Source: Hydrangea macrophylla (lineage: Eukaryota > Streptophyta > Magnoliopsida > Cornales > Hydrangeaceae). Taken from it: DNA of 64,000 bases. Made by a program: the position numbers and the translations under genes. Below the pieces are notes generated by a model. It worked only from the letters and a program-made list of their open reading frames with translations, was not told the origin of the DNA and did no database searches. Location of the stretch: assembly GCA_033977485.1 (NCBI GenBank), contig CM066991.1, forward strand, positions 131,149,999 through 131,213,998, given 5' to 3'. Of this stretch, positions 1 to 12,470 are shown one piece after another; positions within the stretch are counted from its first letter, which is position 1; every line of letters starts with the position of its first letter.

Positions 1-2610
1 TGTACTTTTACTTAATTAAATTTTTTTTAGTGTTTTAATAAGTTTGATATATCCAATTTTTTTTTTGGTCCGTCGGCGTACATAAGACTCTAACTTTTTT
101 ATTTTTTATTTTTTATTTTTATTATATATTTTTCAAATATACCAATGTTAATATGTATTATATCTACACAGTTGAGTTGAGACTCCCAATGGATTACACT
201 TTCCAAGTACTGCCACACTTTCCTATTGCATACAACTTCTATTAATATTGGATTAAGCCCATCATGGCTGGATCGAGTATAAATGGTTTGGTTTGATTTT
301 TAACTCTCTGACACCAATTTCACATTCTCTTGCAATACCACTTTTACTTTCTTTTCTTTCTTTATTTTCTTTCTTTCTTTCTTTTTTTTTTTTTTTCCTT
401 TCTGGATATATAATGCTTATATATGTTATATGTATATATATAGTTGAAATATAGGTTTAGCAAAAGGTTATATCAATATATGGACTCCGACTATTAATAC
501 AATTTCCAATTGAAAGTAGACTTTTAGTTTCTTGAAATAAAAAAGGTTAATTATATTCCACACCATGTTATTAGGCCAGTTTTCACTTTACCCATGTGAC
601 TCAGATGAGAACACTTACCCCCTATAGTTGTGGATTAAAGTAAAATTAGTAAGATTTTTCATCAATTTTGACAGAAATTTCAAAATTATGTTTGGTGGCA
701 AAATTTTTGACCACCAGGTGTTAAGTGTAAAATTAAGCGTTAATATTTTAAATTTTTAAAAAATTTTTGTCAATTTTTATAGAAATCTCAACAATTTTAA
801 TTAGTCCACAACCACCGAGGGTTGAGTGTCCACTTTTGAACCACATGCTGTAAATTGAAAACAGACCTAACTATGGGGGTAAAATGTAATTAACCCTAAA
901 AAAAATCTAAACTTTAAGTTAAATTGTACTTCTACTAAGTTAAGCCTAAACACCACCCACCATTGACCAAAAAAACGTCTTACTCTCTATAATTTTCTCA
1001 AAAAAAAAAAATAAATTCCAACAACATTCATTACTCTTTATGGATTAACAATTAAGATGTGTTCTGTGTAAACTCAAAATGCGAGGGAGGTTCGTGTAAT
1101 TAAGGCAACCTCAGGAGAGGTTGTGTAATTAACCCTTTTAACTATATATTTGTAATCATTTTGATACTTTACTTTGTCATTTGAATATATAATAATTAAA
1201 TGTTATAAATTATTAATTTTATACACGACATTAGGAATTCATATTCTATTAAACTTTAAATATAATGCAGAGAACAAACATTTTTCAGAATCTCTAAGAA
1301 CGATTCTTCGTTTCCTTTAAACAAAATTAGTTTTTAGAAATAACATAAGTAAAATGAGCAAAATGTTCAAAGAAATATGATTATTTTTAATCAAATACAA
1401 TCATACCAAAATACATAATAAATCTACAGTAAACAATCATATCAAATTGTAATAAACAATCTAATCCTAAATTATTTTAACGTTAAAGTATTATAACCTT
1501 AGTTCCATGGTATACCAAAAAAAAAAAAAAAATAGTTCTTCGTATTGATGAAAAACTATTTCATATAATTTTAGAGGAACTTGGTTTTTAAAATTTTATC
1601 AAACGAGGCCTTAGTTTCTATCTCTCATACTTTATTCTTACTTGTGTTGCAGTTATGTGACATGCATTATCATATTAAAAAAGTGAAAGAAAAACACCAC
1701 ATGACTGTGGATTCATATTGTTTTGTAATACAATTGGTATGAATTATTATTGTTATTATGTATATGCATAAAGACATAATAACACTAATACGTTCATCAC
1801 TGATATTAACACCTAAGATTTGAATTTTTTTGAAAATAAAATATTTAGCCATATCCTTAATTTATGTCTGAATTTTTGGGTCAGAAGTAGTTCAGAATAT
1901 TTTAGAAATTAAAAATTTAAAAATTTCCAACACCATTTCAATTCTAATCCAATTTTCTTTCTTTCTTTTTTTTTTTCCTCTAGATTTTAAAATTTGTAAT
2001 TTGAAACTAATTTTACAATTCCACAATCGTAATTTTTCAAATTGGTTTCAGAATTTTGTTTCAACTTGTGCCCATATGACCACATAATTAGCAAGAAACA
2101 GAACATAGTCAAATTGTGAGAGATTTTGCTAAAAAAAAATAAAAATAAATTAAAGCATAAAATTACAAGGATACTTTGTGGGTGTTTGGAAAGCTTTGGG
2201 AATGCGCTTATGAAGGAAGAAGTCCATTTATACAAGTGCATTTCTAAAATGCCCATTTTGAGAATCCAAACTTCTCAAAAATATGATTTTTGCACTTTCC
2301 TAGAAGTCCAGAACTCTCTACTTACAATTATTTTTTTATCCCTTATTTATAATTAATACCATATTTATCCAAATCACATACGTATATAAGTTACATGCCC
2401 TATCCGAATGTTGGTTTACAACTCTTATAATAATACTGCTTATCAATTTTTAGTGGATTTAGGACTTGTTTGGGTTACTTTCCTAGGGTTTTGTCTCTAT
2501 TGTCGATGAATTGTGCTCTTTTTTACTAATAAAACCTTTGTCCTGTTCAAATAAAAGGAATATTAAACCAATGTTTTCAACATTAACGTATTGTTATATA
2601 TTTTGTTCTT
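1..2610. other. AT-rich intergenic DNA, no gene
   Basis: No reading frame here resembles a protein; the longest are under 90 codons and lie in low-complexity DNA. The stretch holds a CT-rich run at about 350-402, A and T homopolymers, and one inverted-repeat element listed separately. I see no promoter or RNA gene. Confidence 0.7.
544..897. repeat. Small inverted-repeat element (MITE-like)
   Basis: The left end AGGTTAATTATATTCC is mirrored by the right end ...GTAATTAACCCT, so the termini are imperfect inverted repeats around a ~350-bp non-coding body. The inner parts also mirror each other (CAGTTTTCA.. near 578 against ..TGAAAACAG near 859). Flanks are A-rich on both sides, so a target duplication cannot be read with certainty. 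The shape fits a non-autonomous Mutator-like element; the family assignment is an inference. Confidence 0.45.
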
Positions 2611-3759
2611 GGGAAAATTGTAAATTACACCCCTGTAGTTTAAGGGTTGTGACAATTTGGTCCCTATGGTTTCAATTTTGGCAATTTACACCTTATAGTT
2701 AAAAAAATTGTGCAAAATCCACTCAATTACAAAATAAGCAAGGGCACAATGGGAATATAACATTATTTTCAGCCCAAAATGACCCTATGTGTCCATAGAC
2801 CTAGGAGTGTAGTTCAATGGGACCAAAAGCTTATACTAGGGTTTTGGGACAGCGCCCCCACCGGATTTTTTTGGGTAAAAATTGTCACACCCATTTCAGA
2901 ATTTTATTGTTTTTAACATGCATAATGGAGATATTGAGATTATTAATGTTTATTAATAATCTGAGGTGAGGTGACTGGGTCAACGGTAAGGTGTCAGTGA
3001 AGACACGGGAATATGGTACTTCATATTGCATTGACTCGATTGAAATGGCATTTATGTGACTAAATGTTATTTGATTTTATTTGGATTATGTGTGTCACGC
3101 CCCGACGTAGCATAAATATGGAAAGCGTTTAATTTCCTTTATGGACCCGTAGGTCGCGACAGTTTGAAGGATCGATTCCGTCCCAAACGTCGAACAACAT
3201 AAAACCATTAATCAGAGTAGAGCAATCAAGGCTTATAAAATTTTTCTAACTTAATAAATATTACAGCACGGGTCATCTAAAGGCACAGGCCGCCTTGAAA
3301 CAAATAATAACTTGTCATCTATTACAGTCATCCTTATTACAAAACTAATTCATAACTTAAAGCACATAAACTTAAAGCATATAAAAGTAAATTCTCTTTC
3401 CAGCAGTTGTTCTCAATTAGCGTAGTCATAAGGTTCTTCCTGATTGTAACCTGAAAAGACTGAACACGAATGTCCAGGACGCATCAACGCCGTCAGCTTC
3501 AAGAAGCTGGTGAGTATTAAAAACATAACTTTGAATGTAAAACATACTCATTTACCATTTTCAAATTTCCATTTAATTCAATGAGTTTACATTAGAGTAA
3601 AGAGTTCATTTTAGAAAACAACAACAATATCATTTGAAAGCTATAATTCACATATATGTGACCGTGTATGAAAACAATGCACCAAACTCATCTTACCGAC
3701 TCTTTTCTCTCGACAAAACCCAACAATCCATTATCACACACCAGTATCTTTGAAATACT

Positions 3760-4120
3760 TCGATAGCCACACTTTAGCACAGGGGTGCCAGGGAATGTCC
3801 AGTTTGCCTCACACTTTGGTCCGGGGTACTAGGGAGTGTCCAATGCCTCACACTTTAATACCTAATCCGCCATGCAAATACCGGAGGAACCCTCACGCAG
3901 TATCCAGACTCTGGTATCAGGGAGTGTCCGTAGGCCACACTTTAGCACTACCATGGGTGCCAGGGAATGTCCAAGTTCGGCTTCACACACTTTGACGCTA
4001 CCATGGTCGTCAGGGAGTGTCCAATTTTGCCACCGTCGCATTTCAAAGACACCCTCGCCGCAATCTCAATCACAACACACTTTGGTACTCACTTACCAGG
4101 GAGTGTCCACAACACAATCT
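3760..4120. repeat. Imperfect ~45-bp tandem repeats in the solo LTR
   Basis: A unit containing CACACTTT...CAGGGAGTGTCC recurs about six times with variable spacing (near 3768, 3811, 3857, 3931, 3984 and 4076). The resulting open frames are by-products of the repeat and not genes. Confidence 0.7.
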
Positions 4121-5011
4121 CAACCGCACTCACTATACCACACTGTCCATTACTCTTTTCCATACTGACCAACACTCACCATGCATGTACAACTGACTCC
4201 ACATGAATGATATGTGACTTAATACAAAAATATAAAGTACTGGGAATGATAACCATGGATGTACGAGAAGAAATCAAATCTTATATTAAACAACCGTTGA
4301 ATTCATCAAAGAATGCTTTAACATGCTTTTATCGCTATTAGAACACAAGTGGGTCTACTTTGAAGTAATGCCCTAAAAAATGAGTTATAATTTGTATACA
4401 TGAATTACATATCAACAGAAAGGTCTTTGAGTCTAGTTTCCAACGCTTCAAACCGTGCGCGTTTTCGAGTTTCCTAGAGGAAGTTATGGCCGTTTTACTA
4501 AAAGTCGTCAGTGCTGAAAAATGTCAATCGTAGCTCTCGGATTTCACGTAAAACCGAGAGGTGACAAAACTTTAAATCAACGGTACGTCGCGATACGGAT
4601 GAATTAAGCCGTAGAATTCGAACCACAACTTATTGGGACTAAGATCTTTCATTCCCAATTCACAGAATTGATTTTGGTTAAGTTTAAAAAAATTACCATT
4701 TTTGAGCTTCAAGCTTTCATACGAAAATTAACAATGGTGTTCTTCAAATTAGACTAAGCTAACAGTAAATAAATATGAGATTACATTCCAAGTGAGTTTA
4801 GAATACTCACTGTGATATAGATTGAAGAAGTTGTTGAGAAAGAAATACAAGAACAAGAATTACGAATTTCCAATTTCAAGCTTTGGCTATGGAGGATTGA
4901 GCTCTTCAAATTCTGAAATTATGAACTCTCTGCACTCTCTCAAGCTCTCTGTGCTAGAAGTGCAGAATGTGTGTGTTTAAGAGAGTAGGTGAGTGTTTAA
5001 ATAATTAAGCT

Positions 5012-5430
5012 TACACTTGGAGACAATGGCCTAACAATCCACTCATTAACCACTAACTTTCTAATCAATTGGTAGTTTATAAGGAATATGCAAAATGATG
5101 TAAACATATACGGATGCACATATAGCTCCACAGATTAGTGTATAAATAACCAAGCCTCCACTTGGAGACAATGGTCTAACAATCTAATTATTAACCACTA
5201 ACTTCTAATTAATTGGTAGTTTATAAGGAATATGCAAGATGATGTAAACATATACTGATGCACATATAGCTCCACTAATTAGTGTATAAATAACCAAGCC
5301 TCCACTTGGAGACAATGGCCTAACAATCTAATCATTAACCACTAACTTCTAATTAATTGGTAGTTTATAAGGAATATGCAAGATGATGTAAACATATACT
5401 GATGCACATATAGCTCCACTAATATTGAAA
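5012..5430. repeat. ~145-bp tandem repeats, nearly three copies
   Basis: The block starting CTTGGAGACAATGG recurs at 5016, 5161 and 5305, so the period is 144-145 bp. Copies two and three are almost identical. The block lies in the solo LTR 3093-5949. Confidence 0.85.
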
Positions 5431-6251
5431 GGGTAGTGTAGATCGATAGGGGTCAAGGTGTGTTTGGGAATTTAAGCTTATGGCATTAGGAAAACACACA
5501 TACTACAAGCATTGCCAAACAAGGCCTAAGGAAAAATCATTAGCAACACTAATTGTATATAAAGCAATTGTCCAATCAGTCACTTCCAAAATCTGTGGAA
5601 GTTTAGCACCATGCGGACAGTTTTAAACTTAAACTGGTATTTTCGTGACACGGTGTTCATCACAAAAATACAGAAAATTCATTTTATTGAAAGAAACAAT
5701 TTTCCAGTTTTATAAAAATTCAGTTTGAGTTAAAAGAATTTATTTTCACCGTTTTGGAAATACAGATTTGAAATTCAACACAGGTATTGCCAAATTTTAT
5801 AAAAATCGCATTTTGACCCCAAAAGTAATTTCAATTATGAGATCAGTTAAGAAATAAATTTTACACTTAAGAATTGAAATTTAAAATAAAGGTAGACAAT
5901 GTATATTTAATTTTAAATATGACAATGCAAGAAAATGCGGGTTATTACAATGTGAATAGTGCAATATACCTGTTTTGAGTACTTTTCTGATAGTTTGATC
6001 TTGTTAGAGATCAATTGGAACGAATTAGAGATAACCAATGTGATACGTTACATAAAGGTAGGTTATCTAGAAATTCCACGAAAATAGTTTACGGAACGTA
6101 ATTACGTCGACAAACGGAACTTAATCGAAAACTTTATAATTTATAGTTTTCACTTGTGAAGTAATGAATTAGACGTGTGAGACATTTCGAGGAATAACTA
6201 GGAGTTTTGGAAAACCCGTGGGGAGGTAAACTTAATTTTTGGAAATTTTGT

Positions 6252-6261
6252 CTATATATAG
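6252..6261 (+). promoter_or_regulatory. TATA box of the LARD 5' LTR
   Basis: CTATATATAG lies about 510 LTR bases from the LTR start, once the solo LTR is discounted. The same motif lies at 26183-26192 in the 3' LTR, and the reverse strand of the Tekay LTRs has it at a matching distance. It therefore marks the likely U3/R border. Confidence 0.6.
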
Positions 6262-7303
6262 CAAGCTAAGATATTTTCATTTGACTACTTTCCTAAAATT
6301 GAAATCAAAAGGGGGATTTTAGTGCTTAGAGCTTCAAGACGCAATTCGATGGACTTCTGCCCGTTTGTTTTCAACCAAATTTCATATTTGGATTCTCCAC
6401 GGTAAGGGCTACATTTTGATAGTCAGTAGGCCACGTTTGGCTAAGTTTTTATACATCTCTAAATCTAGGAATTTGGGGAAAACGCGTGTAAACTTGTAGG
6501 TTTTGCGTAGGATTGGAGATTTGACGTTTACTTGGGCTCCTAGTCGTTCCCTCAAAGTTATATGACGATAGCTCGAGGTTTGGATTTCTAGCCTATGAGA
6601 TTTAGGAAAATTACATATTTTAATTTTCGGCGACAAAATTGAGATCCGAGCAAAATCCATGTGTTAATCTTAGGCCCGTTAATTATGCACGCGCTTAAAT
6701 GTGAAAAGCATATCTAATTTTACGCGAGCACGTATATGTGATTATATGAGCATACTATGTGTCTATGTGGGTCAAAAGGGAGTTTGATACAAGTTAATTC
6801 ATGCCAGGGTACGCCTCTCGATGTTTGAGAGTTATAGTAGCGACGGCTACTTGCTTGGTTTGGGAACCGGCCCTGCCAGAGTAGTTGGGTGCAATGGTGA
6901 TAGACTCTAGGCTTGCCATTGGCATCGCGGTTGATAGATTTTGGGCTTGCCGATATACCGGATGAATGCGTGTCTCTCTCCCTAGAGACTATTTGATGTG
7001 ATTTAGATGATTAAAGTATGATTTGCCATATATGCATATGTTAGAAATTGTGCGCTCAACATATATCTGAGTACTGTAGATTTACTCCATTGCATGTATG
7101 AAGAAAGGCAAAAGGAAGCATGATGAGTGAGGTCATAGGAATGCGGGGGAAATCACATTTTATATATGTATGTTTTGTTTTCATTCCGAAGATGTAATAA
7201 TGAATCTTGTAAAGTTCGAATTATGTACTTGACTTAGAAACTTCGGAATGGGTTTGAAATATTGTAATATGTTATTAAACTTCTTTTGGTTATGTTGGAA
7301 AGA

Positions 7304-7723
7304 CAGGGCCGGCCCTGCCTATAGGCGGGGTAGGCGGCCGCCTAAGGCCCCCGAATTTTGTCCATTTTTTGTTCTTTAATAGGGTCCCGAAAAGTACTGA
7401 GTAGGGCCCAAAAATCAATTTTTTTTTTATTTATGATACGTTGAACAAATTGTAATAGAGTCCAAGTAAATATTGGAAAAAAATAAGTGTATGTGCCCTA
7501 TTGTAATCCAGCCCACCTTAAAAATTACAAAACCTTTGAATTCTAAAAAATGATGGAAGATAACTCGCAAATCAACAATATAATATATTTAATCATACCC
7601 ACAAACATATAAAAATAGACCCAAAAATTTTTGTTTCGGGAGCGCTGCCTCCGAACTCCCGTTATTCAAAAGGCCCCGTATTAATGTTCGCCTAAGGCCC
7701 CCAATTTGTCAGGGCCGGCCCTG
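7304..7723. mobile_element. hAT-type MITE, 420 bp
   Basis: The terminal inverted repeats begin and end CAGGGCCGGCCCTG, and an inner AGGCGGCCGCCTAAGGCCCCC is mirrored by CGCCTAAGGCCCCC near the other end. The 8-bp duplication TGGAAAGA lies at 7296-7303 and 7724-7731. The LARD 3' LTR has the uninterrupted site near 27228-27235. An 8-bp duplication with CAGGG..CCCTG ends is the hallmark of hAT elements. There is no transposase frame. Confidence 0.92.
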
Positions 7724-8015
7724 TGGAAAGATATCCGAACTCTTGGGTTTATATTTTTGAATGTTGCTTGTCAAATTCAGATTTTGGATGAATATAATAG
7801 GACTTTTATGTTTTAATCCAAACAAGTCTTAACTTGTTTCATTGTCGTTCTTTTTCAAGGATTTGTAAGATGGATATATGTCCTTACAATCTTGTTTGAC
7901 TTGAGAAGTTTGGATTAAGGTTTGGGAGTTTTTTTTTTTGGAAGTTGCAAAGTATGAGGTTGAATTAGATCCTTAGCAAAATTCTGCTGCTAGAAGAAAT
8001 TCTGCTAAAGGGTCA

Positions 8016-8051
8016 TTCGACCGGTCGAAGGGGTTCGTTCGACCTGTCGAA
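8016..8051. repeat. Paired palindromes in the LARD LTR
   Basis: TTCGACCGGTCGAA at 8016-8029 is a perfect 14-bp palindrome, followed 8 bp later by TTCGACCTGTCGAA. The 3' LTR keeps both (27516-27529 and 27538-27551, the second as TTCGATCGGTCGAA). They lie in the transcribed part of the LTR, where the Tekay element has its CAGTCGACTG array. Confidence 0.75.
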
Positions 8052-8347
8052 ATACCCCCTGAGTGAAACCTTGTTCTACCCCTTCCGAAATTTTTTAAAA
8101 GGTTTTTATTGGTTCTCAGGGTACCTTTGGGACCCCTTTCAACATAAATTCATTTGTTTCAAATTATAATTACATTTTCAATTTTATACGGATTTTACAA
8201 CTCAGAGAGTATTGTTTCCAAAGGTTGTAAATACTCAAGGTGGTTTTAACTTCTTTTTTCGCTGTATATAACCGTTTAATGAATTGGATGAGCCTTGGTG
8301 GCATGCCACGTGTCCTAATTCCACGCGTAGTAGGATGGGTTGTGACA

Positions 8348-11300
8348 TTTAGTGGTGTCAAAGCAATAGGTAACAAAACTTTGAAAACGTTCGACGTCGA
8401 GTGGAGTGTTGAGTGATTTGACACATATTCTAGAATGTATCCACATATTGTAGAGATATTTGATGCATATGGTATGTTGTTATACATACATGGTTATGTT
8501 TATTGTCATACATGCATAGTAGTTATGCATTCGTGAATTGGTGAAATTATGCGGATGTAGAGCGGAGTGATGGGATAAGGCTTACCGGGCGTTATCATAG
8601 ACTGTGTATAAGGACATAAGGGAGAGATGATGTCTTGGTGGTAAGGAACCGTTGAATTTCTAAATGAAAATTGAGTGAATTTTGATCGAATCGGTGAATG
8701 TTGTAAATGATGGTAATGAGTGCTCTTTGTGGGTATTAACTGAGAACAAGATCCGAGTAGTGAACTATCAAAGAGTTTTCATTGGGGGTTCACACAAAGG
8801 CGAAAGTGATTGCTCATAGTTGAGTTTTGGGATTAGAATTGATTGATAAGGGTTCTGCTTTAGACATGGGCTAAATTTCAGAATGTGAGAAATTAGAAAT
8901 ATACAATTGGGTGTTATGATAGAAAGATAGTCCAACAACATGTATTGCTCATGTATGGGGCAGGTGAGGAATCTCTCACCTTTTCTTATGGTGTTATCCT
9001 TCTGTGTGATCGTATAGATTATCTTATGGTTTCTCTTACGGTATGTATTGGATGGTTGAGGAATCTCTCAACCCATCTTACGGTATGTATTAGGGATTGA
9101 GAAATATTTCAACGGGTTATAAGTATTGTGGTTGTTAAGGAATCTCTCAACTGAACATGGTTTCGAGTGGTCGTGGGACCATAGCGGATTCAGATGTAGT
9201 ATAAGGATTGATAACGAAAGGTACTGGATTGATTGTGTAAGTGAGAAGTGCTGTTTAAGTAATATACCTACGACGAGGGGTTGAGGATGGGAATGATAGA
9301 GTATGCTTGGATAGTTGAAACAATTGGTGGAAGCTTAGTCGGGGATGGACCTCTAAAGCAATTACTTAGATTTGATGATTATTTTTTGGGTGAATGTAAC
9401 GATAAGGACGATATAGGTCGGAGGAAAAATGGTAGAACTTCTTGATGGAGATTAAAGGAATGGAAATGAATATAACTAAGAGTTTCTTGGTGTTTTGAAG
9501 TGTGGTTTGTGAAAGGAAATAGAACAAAGGATGTAAGACTATAGGACTTAAGGTGAAGGACAAGTGTAAATGATTGAACGTGATTGGAGATTCGGGAAAA
9601 TCAAATAGATATTGGATAACCTAAAAATAAGGGGATCTTAGTAGGGAATCCTATAGGAAAGTCTTTATTACATTGAGTTGTAGTGCGGATAACCATGAAC
9701 CCAGTGTAATTCGATGAGTTTTCGATGATTTTGAGCACTTTTTGGTGGTCCTAAAGTGGTTGGGTAGTAGCCCCAAATGCCTTGTAAGTTTGGAGACTTT
9801 TAAAGATGTTAAGTGGGGGAACATTTGGTCCAGGGGGTACTTGTACCGATCGAAAGGGGCAGTTCAACCGGTCGAACACCCCTCTGACCCAAACAGTGAT
9901 TTCGGAAACATTTTTCGTCGAGTTTTACGGAAACAGTCATAACTCTTTTTAGAAAATTCGGATTCGAGCGCTGTTTTTTGCGTTAGAACCTGGACTCAAA
10001 GAGATATCTTTTTTATGTAAAATTTAACCATATTTTCTAAATGACCATTTTACCCTTGGACTGTTTTATCACAGAAAAGTTCTTATAAGATGTCTAATCC
10101 ATTCCTTCCTTGCTAGCTAGTGTATTTCAAATAAAATGGGAATTTTGTAATGCTTTTAAAACATTGATGAGTGTTTGAAGCGAGGAGTGGTCAACGGGAA
10201 ATTGGAGTATGACAAGTATTACGATACTGAACAAGAGCAACTGTAGAAATGGATAGAGTAAAAAGACTTTGGGTAAGTCAAGTTCGAAGAGTGAAAGTAT
10301 AAATTGGGAAGATGAAGCTTCGATGGCTAAGTGAACACAAACGGTATTGGGTGAGATGAAGACGAGGTAGTACATTGAGTACATTATCGGATATGATAGT
10401 AGGAATATAAAGTAGTTAGAGGACGGTGGTGGAATCAATGGAATGTTGTCTCAGTTGTCCTAAATTCCAACGTTAAGAATGTCGGATTTCACCCCAAGAA
10501 AATTCTAAAGTGTTTAAAATGTTTTAAAATAAAACTTTTGTTTGAATAAGAAAATTTGTATTAAATACTTGTAATAAGGTATCAAGTAGACTTTGGAAGA
10601 CGAGTATCGTGGAAGGATATGGTATGCTTAATGCTTGGGACACAACAATGTTTGTCAAATGAATGAGTTCTACATGAACAAATTATAAACTTGGCAATTC
10701 TAAAGTAAGGGGTTAGTAAAATGTGGTACACTTGGACTTAGTAAGCTGGAGGTAGTGCCACTAAACGAGTTGACTTGAGTATTGTTCTAAAAGGAACTTG
10801 ATCTTAGTTTAAGTATCAGAATAACCCGAGGTTATGAATGATTTGAAGTTTTGAACGATCAGGAACTTGATGAGATCCGTAAAGTGTGAAGCACTTGAAG
10901 ACAATAGTTATGAATGGGTTGACATTAGTACCCAAAGTGAGAATGGGTGATTTTGAGCATTGCCATGAAAGGTATGTGAATTAGAAGTTGATAGGGAATT
11001 ATCGAACACAGTGAGACTATGGTACTTGATTGGGGAGATCAAATTACTGAGTTGTCTTTAGATGATTACGGGAATAGTATGAATACTCGAACAACAGGTT
11101 CTTCGAGAACAATGAAGTTGAGATCAGAATAGCAAAGATAAAGGAATAGAGAATCTGAATTGGAGTTAAGTCAGGCTGACTAAAGTTATGAAATAATAAA
11201 CTATTGAATAAGGTATGGTGCCTTGAGATGTTATACGAGGAATATATGCTTAATGTGAAGAGTTGTCAGAAACTCAGTATGGGTGTAGATACTGGAATAT

Positions 11301-11393
11301 GATTGGTATGGGCTTGTGTAAAAGAAAAAGCGAAACACCAGAGATTTATGGAATCGTATGGTAGTGGATCTACCGGGACTGATAAACTAAAGT
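8348..11393 (+). other. LARD internal region, 5' part, non-coding
   Basis: TGGTGTCAAAGC at 8353-8364 is a degenerate initiator-tRNA-Met primer site (usual form TGGTATCAGAGC). The next ~130 bp align with the leader beside the Tekay 5' LTR (21775-21948, opposite strand), for example GGTAACAAAACTTTG and GAGTGGAGTGTTGAGTG. After that no gag, protease or polymerase motif was found in any frame. GTTCAACCGGTCGAAC near 9862 resembles the palindromes of the LTR. Confidence 0.75.
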
Positions 11394-12470
11394 GTTGGCC
11401 CAAAAGTAATCCTTTGAGGGGGGGTGAATAAGATTAAAAACTTAAAGCAAGCACAATATATAATTAATACAATAATTAATGAGAGAAGGGAAAGAGGCAC
11501 TTGCAAACCAAGTTTTCAAGTGGTTCGACAATCGACAATCCACAATCCGCGGCCTACGTCCACCCCTCAAGAACACCTCTTGAGGAATCCACTAATCAAT
11601 CTTGTTTGGGTGAAGATCAAACCACTCCTTACAAGTTCTTCTTAAACTCCTAGTTTACACCAACCCTCTTACAACTTCAAGGGTTTAATAAAATGTTGGA
11701 TTATAACTGAATAATACTCTCTTTTTAGAGTATATAGAAACAATAAATGTTCACAATAAAAGCTCTTAAGGTTTTACAAATGAAATCTAGAGCTAGAGGA
11801 TGAAATCTCAAGATTTAGGGCTTTAATCTTTGATTGCAATAAGTGTGTAATGAATGAGAGTAATGGATGTCTCAACAACCAATTTTGAACTGAGTATATA
11901 TACTCTCTCCAAGAAATTTGAACGTTGAGGTAGGTGGGAGCATTTAATGCTAAAGCAAAAGCAGAGGAAAAAGAGTCGTTATTGTTCTACGCAGAGGTCC
12001 AGTCGACTGGGTTCACGATCCAGTCGACTGTCCTTTTTAAATATTGAATTTGCTCCTGAGACACAGTCGACTATATTACTAGGTCCAGTCGACTGGATAG
12101 TTAAAGCAGAAACTAGCTTAAAAAATAATGGTTCAGTCGACTGTTTTTGTGTCCAGTCGACTGATTATTTTTGCGTCCAGTCGACTGATGAAAGTTCAGT
12201 CGACTGTTTTTCAAGGAAAAGCAATTTTCTTGTTATGAATAAATTGTTTAATTTTAAGCCCTTGTTTTTTGAGATTCAATCTAACCAACTTTACACAAAG
12301 ACCTATAAGAGCAATACAAGAGGAAAACAGTCTTCCATAATGCTTCTAAAGAATATCCATCATCACTCTTAAGATCTGTTTGGACAATATGCTAAATAAC
12401 ATCGTAAGTACTCAACTTAATAGTTTGTTAATCATCAGAATTACTTAGGGTAAAACCCTTGGGGCTAACA
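11394..12470. mobile_element. Copia-like solo LTR, 1077 bp
   Basis: It begins TGTTGGCCCAAAAG and ends GGGGCTAACA, with TAAAG duplicated at 11389-11393 and 12471-12475. The early GAGGGGGGGTGAATAAG run and TGTTGG...CTAACA ends are familiar from LTRs of Sirevirus/copia-type elements; this assignment is from memory. There is no internal region. It carries eight copies of the palindrome CAGTCGACTG (one with a changed base). Confidence 0.82.
12000..12206. repeat. CAGTCGACTG palindrome array in the copia-like LTR
   Basis: Eight copies occur in ~205 bp, seven exact and one ACAGTCGACTA. They are usually preceded by TC or CC, and several are followed by G or T. The 141-codon open frame over them (11947-12372) is a by-product of the repeat. 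Confidence 0.85.

Larger units (their letters stand above)
3093..5949. mobile_element. 2.86-kb solo LTR (gypsy type)
   Basis: It begins TGTCACGCCCCG and ends GGTTATTACA, with ATGTG duplicated at 3088-3092 and 5950-5954. The empty site is seen in the LARD 3' LTR near 25880. No internal region or second LTR is present, so it is a solo LTR left by LTR-LTR recombination, or a very short LARD. The element probably reads on the minus strand, because its reverse complement starts TGTAATAACCC like the solo LTR at 27958. It holds two families of tandem repeats, listed separately. Confidence 0.85.
2883..8347 (+). repeat. 5' LTR of the LARD, carrying two insertions
   Basis: This is the direct repeat of 25674-27847. 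It starts TGTCACACCC and ends GGTTGTGACA. It is interrupted by the solo LTR at 3093-5949 and the hAT MITE at 7304-7723; the 3' LTR shows the empty sites for both. Without them it is about 2175 bp against 2174 bp for its partner. Confidence 0.88.

Noticed and set aside
2602..2610. 9-bp target duplication of the outermost inverted-repeat element
   Set aside because: Only a 7-bp word TTTTGTT is shared by the flanks and it is out of register, in T-rich DNA.
3750..4206. Overlapping plus-strand frames of 79-98 codons
   Set aside because: They come from the ~45-bp tandem repeats of a solo LTR, open in three frames at once.
6409..6660. 83-codon frame, with a near-copy at 26339-26590
   Set aside because: These are the same stretch of the two LARD LTRs read antisense.
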